Below, in pieces: positions 48,507 through 55,938 of a stretch of DNA of 64,000 nt. This DNA is from Pseudoxanthomonas sp. F37. GTDB lineage: Bacteria; Pseudomonadota; Gammaproteobacteria; Xanthomonadales; Xanthomonadaceae. The stretch's first letter is position 1; every line of letters starts with the position of its first letter. A program made the translations under genes and the position numbers. Where the stretch lies: the NCBI RefSeq assembly GCF_022965755.1, contig NZ_CP095187.1:3100001-3164000 (forward strand), given 5' to 3'. The notes beneath the pieces were generated by a model. The model searched no databases and had not been told where the DNA came from. It saw only the letters and a list, made by a program, of their open reading frames with translations.

Positions 48507-49628
48507 TCATTCCAGCACGCCCGGCTGGGCCTGACCGTCGCGCACGAACGGGAACTTGACCACGCGCACCGGTACTTCCCTGCCGCGGATGTCCACGCGT
48601 ACGTCGCCGGCCGCGCCCAGCGCGATGTCGCCGGCGGGAACCCGCGCGAAGGCGATGGCCTTGCCCAGCGTCGGCGAGAAGGTGCCCGACAGGATCTCGC
48701 CCTCGCCGCGCGGCGTGAGCACCTTCTGTCCGTGACGCAACACGCCCTTCTCGTCCATCACCAGGCCGATCATCTGCCGCGGCGCCCCCGCGGCCTTCTG
48801 CGCTTCCAGGACCGCGCGGCCCACGAACGGGCGGTGCTCGTCCAGCGCGACCGTCCAGGCCAGGGCCGCCTCGTAGGGCGAGACGGTTTCGTCCATGTCC
48901 TGCCCGTAGAGGTTCATGCCGGCTTCCAGCCGCAGCGTGTCGCGCGCACCCAGGCCGGCCGGCTTCACCCCGGCGGCCAGCAGCGCATTCCAGAACGCGA
49001 CCGCCTCGCTTCCCGGCAGCACGATCTCGTAGCCGTCCTCGCCGGTGTAGCCGGTGCGGGTGACGAACAGCGGCACGCCGGCCGCGGTGGAGGCATCGGT
49101 GGCGGAGAAGCGGGTCAGCTTGCCCACCTTCGTCCGGTCCTCCTCGCGCAGCAGGCCGTGCACGCGCTCGCGCGCGGCCGGGCCCTGCACGGCGATCATG
49201 GCGAAGTCGGGGCGCTCGCTGACCTGCACGTCGAACGCGGCGGCATGGGCACCGATCCACGCCAGGTCCTTCTCGCGGGTGGCGGCGTTGACGACCAGGC
49301 GGAAGAAGGCCTCGTCCATGAAGTAGACGATCAGATCGTCGACCACTCCGCCCTGCTCGTTGAGCATGGTCGTGTACAGCGCCTTGCCCGGCTTCTGCAG
49401 CTTGTCCACCGAATTGGCCACCAGCTGGCGCAGGAACTCGCGGGCCCGCGGCCCGCGCAGGTCCACCACGGTCATGTGGCTGACGTCGAACATGCCGGCA
49501 TCGCGGCGCACCTGGTGGTGTTCTTCGATCTGCGAACCGTAGTGGATCGGCATGTCCCAGCCGCCGAAGTCGACCATCTTGGCGCCCAGCGCGCGATGGG
49601 TTTCGTTGAGGAGGGTCTTCTGGGTCAT
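48507..49628 (-). CDS. gcvT: Glycine cleavage system T protein (aminomethyltransferase)
   Basis: A 373-residue enzyme that transfers the methylene group from the H protein to tetrahydrofolate. Motifs: [52 protein letters not shown] and [20 protein letters not shown]. The ATG at [11 protein letters not shown] is the family start; the longer frame adds unrelated residues. GATAAT (49662-49657, minus strand) in a TGGGATAATGC block, shared with nadE, may be the -10. Confidence 0.96.
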   Translation of the reverse strand: MTQKTLLNETHRALGAKMVDFGGWDMPIHYGSQIEEHHQVRRDAGMFDVSHMTVVDLRGPRAREFLRQLVANSVDKLQKPGKALYTTMLNEQGGVVDDLIVYFMDEAFFRLVVNAATREKDLAWIGAHAAAFDVQVSERPDFAMIAVQGPAARERVHGLLREEDRTKVGKLTRFSATDASTAAGVPLFVTRTGYTGEDGYEIVLPGSEAVAFWNALLAAGVKPAGLGARDTLRLEAGMNLYGQDMDETVSPYEAALAWTVALDEHRPFVGRAVLEAQKAAGAPRQMIGLVMDEKGVLRHGQKVLTPRGEGEILSGTFSPTLGKAIAFARVPAGDIALGAAGDVRVDIRGREVPVRVVKFPFVRDGQAQPGVLE

Positions 49629-49692
49629 GGCGGCTTCCGGGGCGGCAAAGAAGCGCATTATCCCAGAACGCCCCAGTGCGGTGCGCCCCCCA

Positions 49693-50208
49693 TCACAGGC
49701 CGTAGTAGGCCTCGTTGACGCAATCGACCGTGCGCGCGTCCAGCACATCGAAGCGCGCATCCGGCAGGCGCAGGCGCCCGGCCCAGGCGACGTCCTTCAG
49801 CCATTCGGTCGAGGTGTCGTGCTGCCGCACGATGGCGGCCACGCGCGCATCGTCGCGTCCGTTGACCCGGCACGTGCCGAACTGAAGGTAATAGCCGGGG
49901 CGGCCGGCCGGATACGGCAGCGCGTCGGTGATGCGCCACTGTGCGCGGGCACCGTCGCGACCGGCCAGTTGGCCGGCAACGACGAAGCGCGGGACGGGTT
50001 CGCCGCCGTCCGTGGTGGAAGGCGAGGCCAGCACGCCGACCGAGTAGTCGCAGACGCGGGCGGGTTCGACCGGATCGGAGACGCAACTCCCGCCCAGTTC
50101 GTCCAGGCCGGCGGGATAGGGCGGCATGACCCGACCGATCAGGTCGGCCGCCGTCACCGACAGCGGCGCCAGCAGCGACATCGACCATGCCAGCGTGCTC
50201 GAACCCAC
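49693..50208 (-). CDS. Exported protein of unknown function, SPFH-locus partner
   Basis: A 171-residue protein with a probable signal peptide (1-21, ending TAA). Three cysteine-bearing stretches ([32 protein letters not shown] and [12 protein letters not shown]) suggest disulphides. No family recognised. Its start lies one base after the stop of the NfeD-like gene, so it is in an operon with it and the SPFH gene. The tight coupling suggests a role with this membrane system, but this is inference only. Confidence 0.6.
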   Translation of the reverse strand: MGSSTLAWSMSLLAPLSVTAADLIGRVMPPYPAGLDELGGSCVSDPVEPARVCDYSVGVLASPSTTDGGEPVPRFVVAGQLAGRDGARAQWRITDALPYPAGRPGYYLQFGTCRVNGRDDARVAAIVRQHDTSTEWLKDVAWAGRLRLPDARFDVLDARTVDCVNEAYYGL

Positions 50209-50209
50209 C

Positions 50210-50641
50210 TCAGGCCTCCTGCACCTTCAACGTCATGCCGTTCACGGCGATCACGCGCACCCGCACGCCCACCGGCAAGTCCGGGCCTTCCACCGTCCAG
50301 AACGCATCGTCGATCTTCACCCGGCCGCGCCCTCCTTCGATGGCCTGGTCGAGCACGGCCACGCTGCCCACCAGCTGTTCGGCGCGCCGGTTCAACAGCG
50401 GCTTGTCGCTCTGCCGCCCCTTGCCCCGGAACCACCTGCGATAGACCGCCACCGAGATCAGCGCCAGCACCGAAAACAGCACCGCCTGCGCCAGCCAGCC
50501 CAGCCCGGGCGCCACCAGCACCACCACCGCCATCGCCACCGCGGCGAAGCCGAACCACAGCATGAACGCGCCCGGCACCATCGCCTCCGCGGCGAACAGC
50601 ACCAGCGCCCCGATCGCCCAGAACGCGAACTTGAAGCTCAT
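50210..50641 (-). CDS. NfeD-like membrane protein
   Basis: A 143-residue short NfeD (NfeD1b type). Two to three membrane segments (about 3-72; FWAIGALVLFAAEAMVPG is characteristic) and a C-terminal OB-fold (LVGSVAVLDQAIEGGRGRVKIDDAFWTVEG). These proteins are partners of SPFH proteins in bacterial membrane microdomains. It sits one base after the SPFH gene stop. Confidence 0.9.
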   Translation of the reverse strand: MSFKFAFWAIGALVLFAAEAMVPGAFMLWFGFAAVAMAVVVLVAPGLGWLAQAVLFSVLALISVAVYRRWFRGKGRQSDKPLLNRRAEQLVGSVAVLDQAIEGGRGRVKIDDAFWTVEGPDLPVGVRVRVIAVNGMTLKVQEA

Positions 50642-50642
50642 G

Positions 50643-51608
50643 TCAGGCTCCCGGCACGCGCGGCGGACGCGCTGGCGCCACCACCTGCTGCTTGGTCAGC
50701 GCCTCCTTGGCCAGTTCGGCAATGCCGGCGATGGAGCCGATCACGCCGCTGGCCTCCATCGGCATCAGCACAAACTTCTGGTTCGGCGCCGTCGCCAACT
50801 CCTTGAAGGCTTCCACGTACTTCTGCGCGATGAAGTAGTTGATCGCCTGCACGTCGCCCTGGGCGATGGCATTGGACACCAGTTCGGTGGCCTTGGCCTC
50901 GGCCTCGGCCAGGCGCTCGCGCGCCTCGGCTTCGCGGTAGGCGGCTTCGCGCTTGCCCTCGGCTTCCAGGATGGCGCTCTGCTTCTCGCCTTCGGCGCGC
51001 AGGATCTCCGAGGCGCGCGCGCCCTCCGCCTCGAGGATGGAGGCACGCTTGTCGCGCTCGGCCTTCATCTGCCGGGCCATCGCGTCCACCAGGTCGCGCG
51101 GCGGCTGGATGTCCTTGATCTCGATGCGGTTGACCTTCACGCCCCAGGGACTGGTCGCATGGTCCACCACGCCCAGCAGCTTGGCGTTGATGGTCTCGCG
51201 CTGGCTGAGCGACTCGTCCAGGTCCATCGAGCCGATCACGGTGCGGATGTTGGTCTGCACCAGCGCGATCATCGCCTGGTCCAGGCTGGACACTTCATAC
51301 GCCGCCTTGGCCGCGTCCAGCACCTGGAAGAAGACCACGCCGTCCACCTTCACCACCGCGTTGTCCTTGGTGATGACGTCCTGCGACGGCACTTCGAACA
51401 CCTGCTCCATCATGTTGACCTTGCGGCCGATGCTCTGCATGTACGGGATCAGGAAGTGCAGGCCGGGGGACATGGTGTGGGTGTACCTGCCGAAATGCTC
51501 CACCGTGAACTCGTAGCCCTGCGGCACCACCCGGACACCCTTGAAGAAGGTGACCACGATGAACAGCACCACCGCCGCCACCACCAATGTGGAAAGACCG
51601 AACTCCAT
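50643..51608 (-). CDS. qmcA: SPFH/Band 7 protein, QmcA-like
   Basis: A 321-residue stomatin-like protein with one N-terminal segment (7-25), the SPFH domain (VPQGYEFTVEHFGRYTHTMSPGLHFLIP) and a coiled-coil region (about 195-255, EAEGARASEILRAEGEKQ and further heptads). It forms large membrane rings and is linked to protein quality control in E. coli (QmcA with FtsH). Operon: SPFH - NfeD - secreted 171-residue protein. Confidence 0.92.
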   Translation of the reverse strand: MEFGLSTLVVAAVVLFIVVTFFKGVRVVPQGYEFTVEHFGRYTHTMSPGLHFLIPYMQSIGRKVNMMEQVFEVPSQDVITKDNAVVKVDGVVFFQVLDAAKAAYEVSSLDQAMIALVQTNIRTVIGSMDLDESLSQRETINAKLLGVVDHATSPWGVKVNRIEIKDIQPPRDLVDAMARQMKAERDKRASILEAEGARASEILRAEGEKQSAILEAEGKREAAYREAEARERLAEAEAKATELVSNAIAQGDVQAINYFIAQKYVEAFKELATAPNQKFVLMPMEASGVIGSIAGIAELAKEALTKQQVVAPARPPRVPGA

Positions 51609-51747
51609 CGCTGACCCCCTGCCTGTGACGATGGTCCGATTATAGGCATGGGCGGTCCCGGCGCCGTGCGCGGGAACTTCCGCAACCCTGCGACGGTATT
51701 GCCCGCTGCGGCATCCCTATGTCCGACAGCCCCGGGAATCCCTCCGC

Positions 51748-52311
51748 TTGAGCCGATCGCAGTTCGCCGTCGATGTCCCGGACCGCCTGGTCGCCCGCGC
51801 GCGGACCGGCTGCCGGGAGGCATTCGAGCAGATCTACCGGCGCTTCGAGCGCCCGGTCTTCACCCTGGCGCTGCGGATCTGCGGCAACCGGGAGGATGCG
51901 GGCGATGTACTGCAGGACACCATGCTGAAGCTCTTCCACCATCTGCCCGACTACCGGGGCGACTGCCCCTTCTGGGGCTGGCTGCGGCAGATCGCGATCA
52001 ACGAGGCGCTGCTGCGGCTGCGGCGGCAGAAGCGCCTGGTCGCCGAAATCACCGTGGAGGAAGACGACCTGCCGCAGGACCAGGGCCTGCCTCCGGCGGC
52101 CGCGGCGGATGCGGCGCTGCTGCAGCGCGCGCTCGAGGCGCTGCCGGCGGCGACGCGCAGCGTGTTGTGGCTGTACCACGCGGAGGGCTACACCCACGAA
52201 GAGATCGCCGGGCTGATGCAGCGCACGCCCAGCTTCTCCAAATCGCAGGTCTCCCGCGGCACGCGTCGCCTGCGGGCGCTGTTGAACATCGAGGACGCCG
52301 TCCATGCCTGA
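51748..52311 (+). CDS. ECF-type RNA polymerase sigma factor
   Basis: A 187-residue extracytoplasmic-function sigma factor. Region 2 (AFEQIYRRFERPVFTLALRICGNREDAGDVLQDTMLKLF, then FWGWLRQIAINEAL) and region 4 (AATRSVLWLYHAEGYTHEEIAGLMQRT) are intact. No ATG is available; TTG at 51748 is used. It overlaps the next gene by eight bases, so the pair is coupled, as expected for a sigma factor and its regulator. The signal and regulon are unknown. Confidence 0.92.
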   Translation: MSRSQFAVDVPDRLVARARTGCREAFEQIYRRFERPVFTLALRICGNREDAGDVLQDTMLKLFHHLPDYRGDCPFWGWLRQIAINEALLRLRRQKRLVAEITVEEDDLPQDQGLPPAAAADAALLQRALEALPAATRSVLWLYHAEGYTHEEIAGLMQRTPSFSKSQVSRGTRRLRALLNIEDAVHA

Positions 52312-53026
52312 TTCCCGTGCCCGCGCGCCCCTGCCACGCGACTGGGCCGACGCATTCGGCAACCTCCCGCTGGAAGCCCCGCCCGAGGGGGCCTGGCAGC
52401 GCATCGCCGCCGCGCTGCCGCCCATCCACACGCCCGCTCGTCGCACGCAATGGCGGCGCCCTGCGCTGGCGCTGGCGGCGACGGCGTTCTTCGCCGCGGT
52501 GGCCCCGCTGCTGCCATGGCGGACCGCGGTGGACACACCGCTGCCACCCGCGCACGCCCCCTTGCCTGCGATTGCGCCACGCCTGCCCCGCGTGGCGACG
52601 CCGGACCCGCTGGTCCGACCTGCGGAGGTCGCGGCGGCGGTGGCCGCGCAGGATGCTCCCCGCGCGGCGCGGTCCGCCCCTGCGTCCGGCGCGCAGCGGA
52701 CGCCCGGGCACGCCATGCCGGCGCGACAGGACAACCCCGCACCGCTGGATGCGCTGTACACCGAGTCCGCACGCCTGGAGGCCGTCCTGGCCCAACTGCC
52801 CGACAACACGGTCGGCAACGTGGCGATGCTGGCAGTGAGTGCCGATCTGCAGGACCAGGTCGCGCACATCGATCTGGCCCTGTCGCAGCCGGCCCTGCGG
52901 GAGTCCACGCGTGCCGCACTGTGGCAGCAGCGTGTCGACACCCTGCGCCAGCTCACCGGCGTGGAAGCCACCCAGCGCTGGCAGGTGGCCCTCGACGGCA
53001 CCGCCGCCGATACCGCCGTCTACTGA
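52304..53026 (+). CDS. Single-span membrane protein, putative anti-sigma factor
   Basis: A 240-residue protein. A short cytoplasmic part (1-48, RDWADAFGNLPLEAPPEGAWQRIAAALP) is followed by one membrane segment (about 50-68) and a Pro/Ala-rich periplasmic part. The periplasmic end is alpha-helical (LDALYTESARLEAVLAQL). It has no cysteines and no zinc anti-sigma motif. The position directly after and overlapping the sigma gene is the reason for calling it a putative anti-sigma factor. Confidence 0.6.
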   Translation: MPDSRARAPLPRDWADAFGNLPLEAPPEGAWQRIAAALPPIHTPARRTQWRRPALALAATAFFAAVAPLLPWRTAVDTPLPPAHAPLPAIAPRLPRVATPDPLVRPAEVAAAVAAQDAPRAARSAPASGAQRTPGHAMPARQDNPAPLDALYTESARLEAVLAQLPDNTVGNVAMLAVSADLQDQVAHIDLALSQPALRESTRAALWQQRVDTLRQLTGVEATQRWQVALDGTAADTAVY

Positions 53027-53053
53027 CCCGAACACGCAACGAGGAGTCCCACC

Positions 53054-54229
53054 ATGCTCAAGCCCTTTTCCCGGACGCTGCTGGCCCTTGCGCTGATGTC
53101 GCCGCTGACGGCCCTGGCGCAGCAGGACGATGCGGCCAGACAGAAGGAACTGGAAGCCGCGCGCGTCGATCTGCAGCGCGCCGCACGGCGCGTAGCCGAA
53201 CTTTCGCGCGGAACCGACGCGCTCCGCGCCCCGCTCCGGATCGACCACGCCATCGCAGGCCGGCCGCGCCTGGGCGTGCTGCTGTCGGGCGACGACGCCG
53301 ACGGCGTGCGCATCACCGGCGTCACGCCGGACAGCGGCGCGGCCAGGGCCGGACTCAAGGCGGGCGACCGCCTGCTGCGCGTGGGCGGCGACGCCATCAC
53401 GGGCGACGGCGCCCACGCGCGGCTGGCGCATGCGCGCACGCTGCTGGCCGATCTCAAGGCCGATACGCCCGTGCTGATCGCCTACCAGCGTGATGGCAGG
53501 ACGCACGAGGCCCGCGTCACGCCCACGCAGGTGTCGCCGCGCTTCACCTTCAGCGGACAAGGACCGGGCCGCGCCTTCTTCCTCGGCGGGGAAGACGGCA
53601 TGCCATGGATCGAGGGCGGGCCGGTGCCGATGGATCAGTTGGAGAATGTCATCTCCCCGCAGGTCCAGCGCGAACTCCGCCGGCTCGGCCAACTGGGCGA
53701 CTGCAAGGGCGAGGACTGCCATCTGCCCGCGCTGGCCGAAGCGTTCCGCTGGAGCAACCTCAATCTGGCGACGGTCGAGGCCTCGCTCGGCCGCTACTTC
53801 GGCACCGATGCCGGCGTGCTCGTGCTGTCGGTCGGCGAGGAACTCGAAGGCCTGCAGCCGGGCGACGTGATCCGCAAGGTGGACGGCAAGCCGGTGACGA
53901 CGCCCCGCGACGTCACCCAGGCGCTGCGCGGCAAGCCCGAGGACGCCAGGGTCGCTGTCGAGTACCTGCGTGATCGGCAGATACGGACGAGCACCGTCAC
54001 CGTACCCAGGGCCGCTGCGTTCCGGTTCCCCTCGACCTCGCGCGTCGTGGTGAAGCCGCGCGTGGCCGACGTGGCCGGCAAAGCGCCGACCGTCGTGGAG
54101 CGTCGACGCGTGATGATCGTCGACCAGGACGGCAAGGTGCAGACCTTGGAGGACGACGACAGCGACGCACCTCTGCCGCCGCCGGCTCCGCCTGCGCCTC
54201 CTTCGGGCAAGGGCGGCACGCTGCTCTGA
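53054..54229 (+). CDS. Exported protein with two PDZ domains
   Basis: A 391-residue protein with a signal peptide (1-22) and a short coiled segment (KELEAARVDLQRAARRVAEL). Two PDZ-like domains follow: about 74-150 (RPRLGVLLSGDDADGVRITGV, AGLKAGDRLLRVGGD) and about 255-335 (GVLVLSVGEELEGLQPGDVIRKVDGKPV). No protease domain is present, so it is not DegS/RseP-like in activity. The C-terminus is Pro/Asp-rich. It is third in the sigma operon and ends at a terminator. Perhaps an envelope-stress sensor. Confidence 0.82.
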   Translation: MLKPFSRTLLALALMSPLTALAQQDDAARQKELEAARVDLQRAARRVAELSRGTDALRAPLRIDHAIAGRPRLGVLLSGDDADGVRITGVTPDSGAARAGLKAGDRLLRVGGDAITGDGAHARLAHARTLLADLKADTPVLIAYQRDGRTHEARVTPTQVSPRFTFSGQGPGRAFFLGGEDGMPWIEGGPVPMDQLENVISPQVQRELRRLGQLGDCKGEDCHLPALAEAFRWSNLNLATVEASLGRYFGTDAGVLVLSVGEELEGLQPGDVIRKVDGKPVTTPRDVTQALRGKPEDARVAVEYLRDRQIRTSTVTVPRAAAFRFPSTSRVVVKPRVADVAGKAPTVVERRRVMIVDQDGKVQTLEDDDSDAPLPPPAPPAPPSGKGGTLL

Positions 54230-54265
54230 CACGCATTATCAGAAGAGAAACCCGTGAATCCCCTG

Positions 54266-54292
54266 CCCCCGCATCCGCGGGGGTCTTTTTTC
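54266..54292 (+). terminator. Terminator of the sigma/PDZ operon
   Basis: CCCCCGC (54266-54272), ATCC loop, GCGGGGG (54277-54283), then TCTTTTTTCT. A textbook rho-independent terminator 36 bases after the PDZ gene stop. Confidence 0.92.
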
Positions 54293-54326
54293 TGAAGAGC
54301 GGCACATCCCTGTGCCGGAGAGACCT

Positions 54327-55286
54327 TCAGCGGGACGGTGCTGCCGGGGCGGCACGGTCCGCCGGCGCGGGTTCGACCCAGTCGGCGAACACCTGGGCGA
54401 TGGCGGCGTCAGCCACGGTCTTGCCTTCCTGCACCTCGCCGGCCTGGGTGAACAGCGGAATGATCATCGCCATGCCATCCACCTTGGTTTTCAGGTGGAC
54501 GCCCGGCGCGCGGGACAGGAACCGATCCCAGTGCGCGCGCACCTTGGCCCAGTAGCCGGCCGTGGCCCGCCAGTAATCGCGCGCCGGCGTGAAGTCGACC
54601 TCGGTGGTCTTCAGGTAGTCGTTGAAACCGAACTCGCGCGCCAGCTCCACCTGGGTTCCGTCGGGCTTGCGCAGCACCTTGGTGTTGAACTGCTCGTGGG
54701 TCCAGCCGTTCGGCGTCAGCGTGTGGCGATTGACCACGGAAAGCGCGTTGTAATCGCTGCGCCGGGTGTACTCGCGACGCGGCAGCGGACGCCAGCTCGG
54801 GTCGCTGGTCCACGTGGCCACGCCGTTGCGATAGTCCCAGCGTCCCGTCCCGCAGTAGCGCGGCGCATCGCTGACCTCGTACACGCACTGCGTCCAGGCG
54901 CCACGGGTGGCATCGGCCGCAACCGCGCGCACGTGCCAGGTCTGGTCGTCGCTGAACTCGAAGCGCGTCGGCGCCTCGTAGGTCCAGTCCTGCCGCCAGT
55001 GCTTGGTGACGTGGCCGCTCCTGGCATCCACCAGAATGTGCTGCAGGACGATCCGCGTGGGCGTGTCCTCGACGACGATGACGGTCTCGTCGCCGCCACT
55101 GCGCATGGCGGGCTGGCGCTCGTAGCCGGGCTGCAGCAGGACGGTTTCGTCGAAGGCGAAATCGACGGTGTAGTCGCCCTGCATCGCCAGGATCGCCTGG
55201 CGGTCGCGGACGGGATCGGCGGCGAGGGCCTGGCCGGCGGAGAGCAGCAGTGCAGTGGACATCAAGGTGGCGACCGGCTTCTTCAT
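54327..55286 (-). CDS. DUF6607 exported protein of the haem operon
   Basis: A 319-residue protein with a signal peptide (MKKPVATLMSTALLLSAGQALA). The mature part has many Trp and Tyr residues (KHWRQDWTYEAPTRFEF, RWDYRNGVATWTSDPSWRPLPRREYTRRSDYN, FGFNDYLKTTEVDFTPARDYWRATAGYW), matching DUF6607 as far as I can judge. The function is unknown; its position at the end of a Fur-controlled haem receptor operon suggests a periplasmic role in haem handling. AAAGGA lies seven bases before this ATG; a second ATG is five codons upstream. Confidence 0.7.
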   Translation of the reverse strand: MKKPVATLMSTALLLSAGQALAADPVRDRQAILAMQGDYTVDFAFDETVLLQPGYERQPAMRSGGDETVIVVEDTPTRIVLQHILVDARSGHVTKHWRQDWTYEAPTRFEFSDDQTWHVRAVAADATRGAWTQCVYEVSDAPRYCGTGRWDYRNGVATWTSDPSWRPLPRREYTRRSDYNALSVVNRHTLTPNGWTHEQFNTKVLRKPDGTQVELAREFGFNDYLKTTEVDFTPARDYWRATAGYWAKVRAHWDRFLSRAPGVHLKTKVDGMAMIIPLFTQAGEVQEGKTVADAAIAQVFADWVEPAPADRAAPAAPSR

Positions 55287-55297
55287 GGGGTTTCCTT

Positions 55298-55933
55298 TCA
55301 TGTTCGTCTGATCAGCGGAACGACGTTGTCGCCCGCCTCCCGTGCGTCCTTCGACGCGGAGGCACCGGGGGGCGGACGGATGGGGGACGGCAGGCCGATG
55401 TCGGCGCACGGCCCGCTCTCCAGATGGGCGCCTTCCGCCTGCGCGATGCGCTGCGCGGTCGCGGTGCCCAGTGCCGACATCAACGGCAGGCTGGCGGCCA
55501 GCACCGGCAGCGCTGCGGGCTGCGATACCGCGTGCAGGTGCAGTACGCAGGCCCGCCATTGCCCGCCGAGCAGGCACCCGGACAGGCGGCGCCACAGGCG
55601 GTCGGCCAGGCCGCCGGCATCGGTGTCCCTGCCCACCGGCAGCGATGCCGCCAACCGGTCCCATGCGACGAAGTCGCTGTCCGGCAACAGGCACAGGCGC
55701 CAGCAGCAGCGGCCCTGCGCGTCGAAGAACAGCAGGCGCTCGTCGAGTCCGTCGCTGCCCACACCGGTGCGGACTTCCACCCGCACCGCGTGCTGCCAGC
55801 CGGCCAGCTCGCTGCCATGCTCCATGCGGTACAGGCACAGCACCGGGCCCAGCGCCGCCAGCTGCGTGGCGGCCGGGAATGCATCCGCGGATGCGCCCGC
55901 GACGGAGCCGGGGAGTGCCCGCAGCATCGGCAT
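55298..55933 (-). CDS. HemS/ChuX-like haem-handling protein (divergent)
   Basis: A 211-residue protein. The stretch ALGPVLCLYRMEHGSELAGW followed by RLLFFDAQGRCCWRLCLLPDSDFVAWDRL resembles one half of HemS/ChuX proteins (ALGxVxxLxRNE..., SLQFFDAxGxAVHKxYL...SD). The match is partial: conserved His positions are not obvious. Single-domain length fits ChuX/HutX rather than two-domain HemS. It starts five bases after the haem receptor stop, so it is clearly in its operon. Role: probably cytoplasmic haem carriage or processing; inferred. Confidence 0.55.
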   Translation of the reverse strand: MPMLRALPGSVAGASADAFPAATQLAALGPVLCLYRMEHGSELAGWQHAVRVEVRTGVGSDGLDERLLFFDAQGRCCWRLCLLPDSDFVAWDRLAASLPVGRDTDAGGLADRLWRRLSGCLLGGQWRACVLHLHAVSQPAALPVLAASLPLMSALGTATAQRIAQAEGAHLESGPCADIGLPSPIRPPPGASASKDAREAGDNVVPLIRRT

Positions 55934-55938
55934 GGCGG

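Noticed and set aside
48422..49692. Glycine riboswitch upstream of gcvT or gcvH
   Set aside because: The gaps are only 85 and 64 nt and lack the conserved GGAGAG / CTCTCAGG-type segments.
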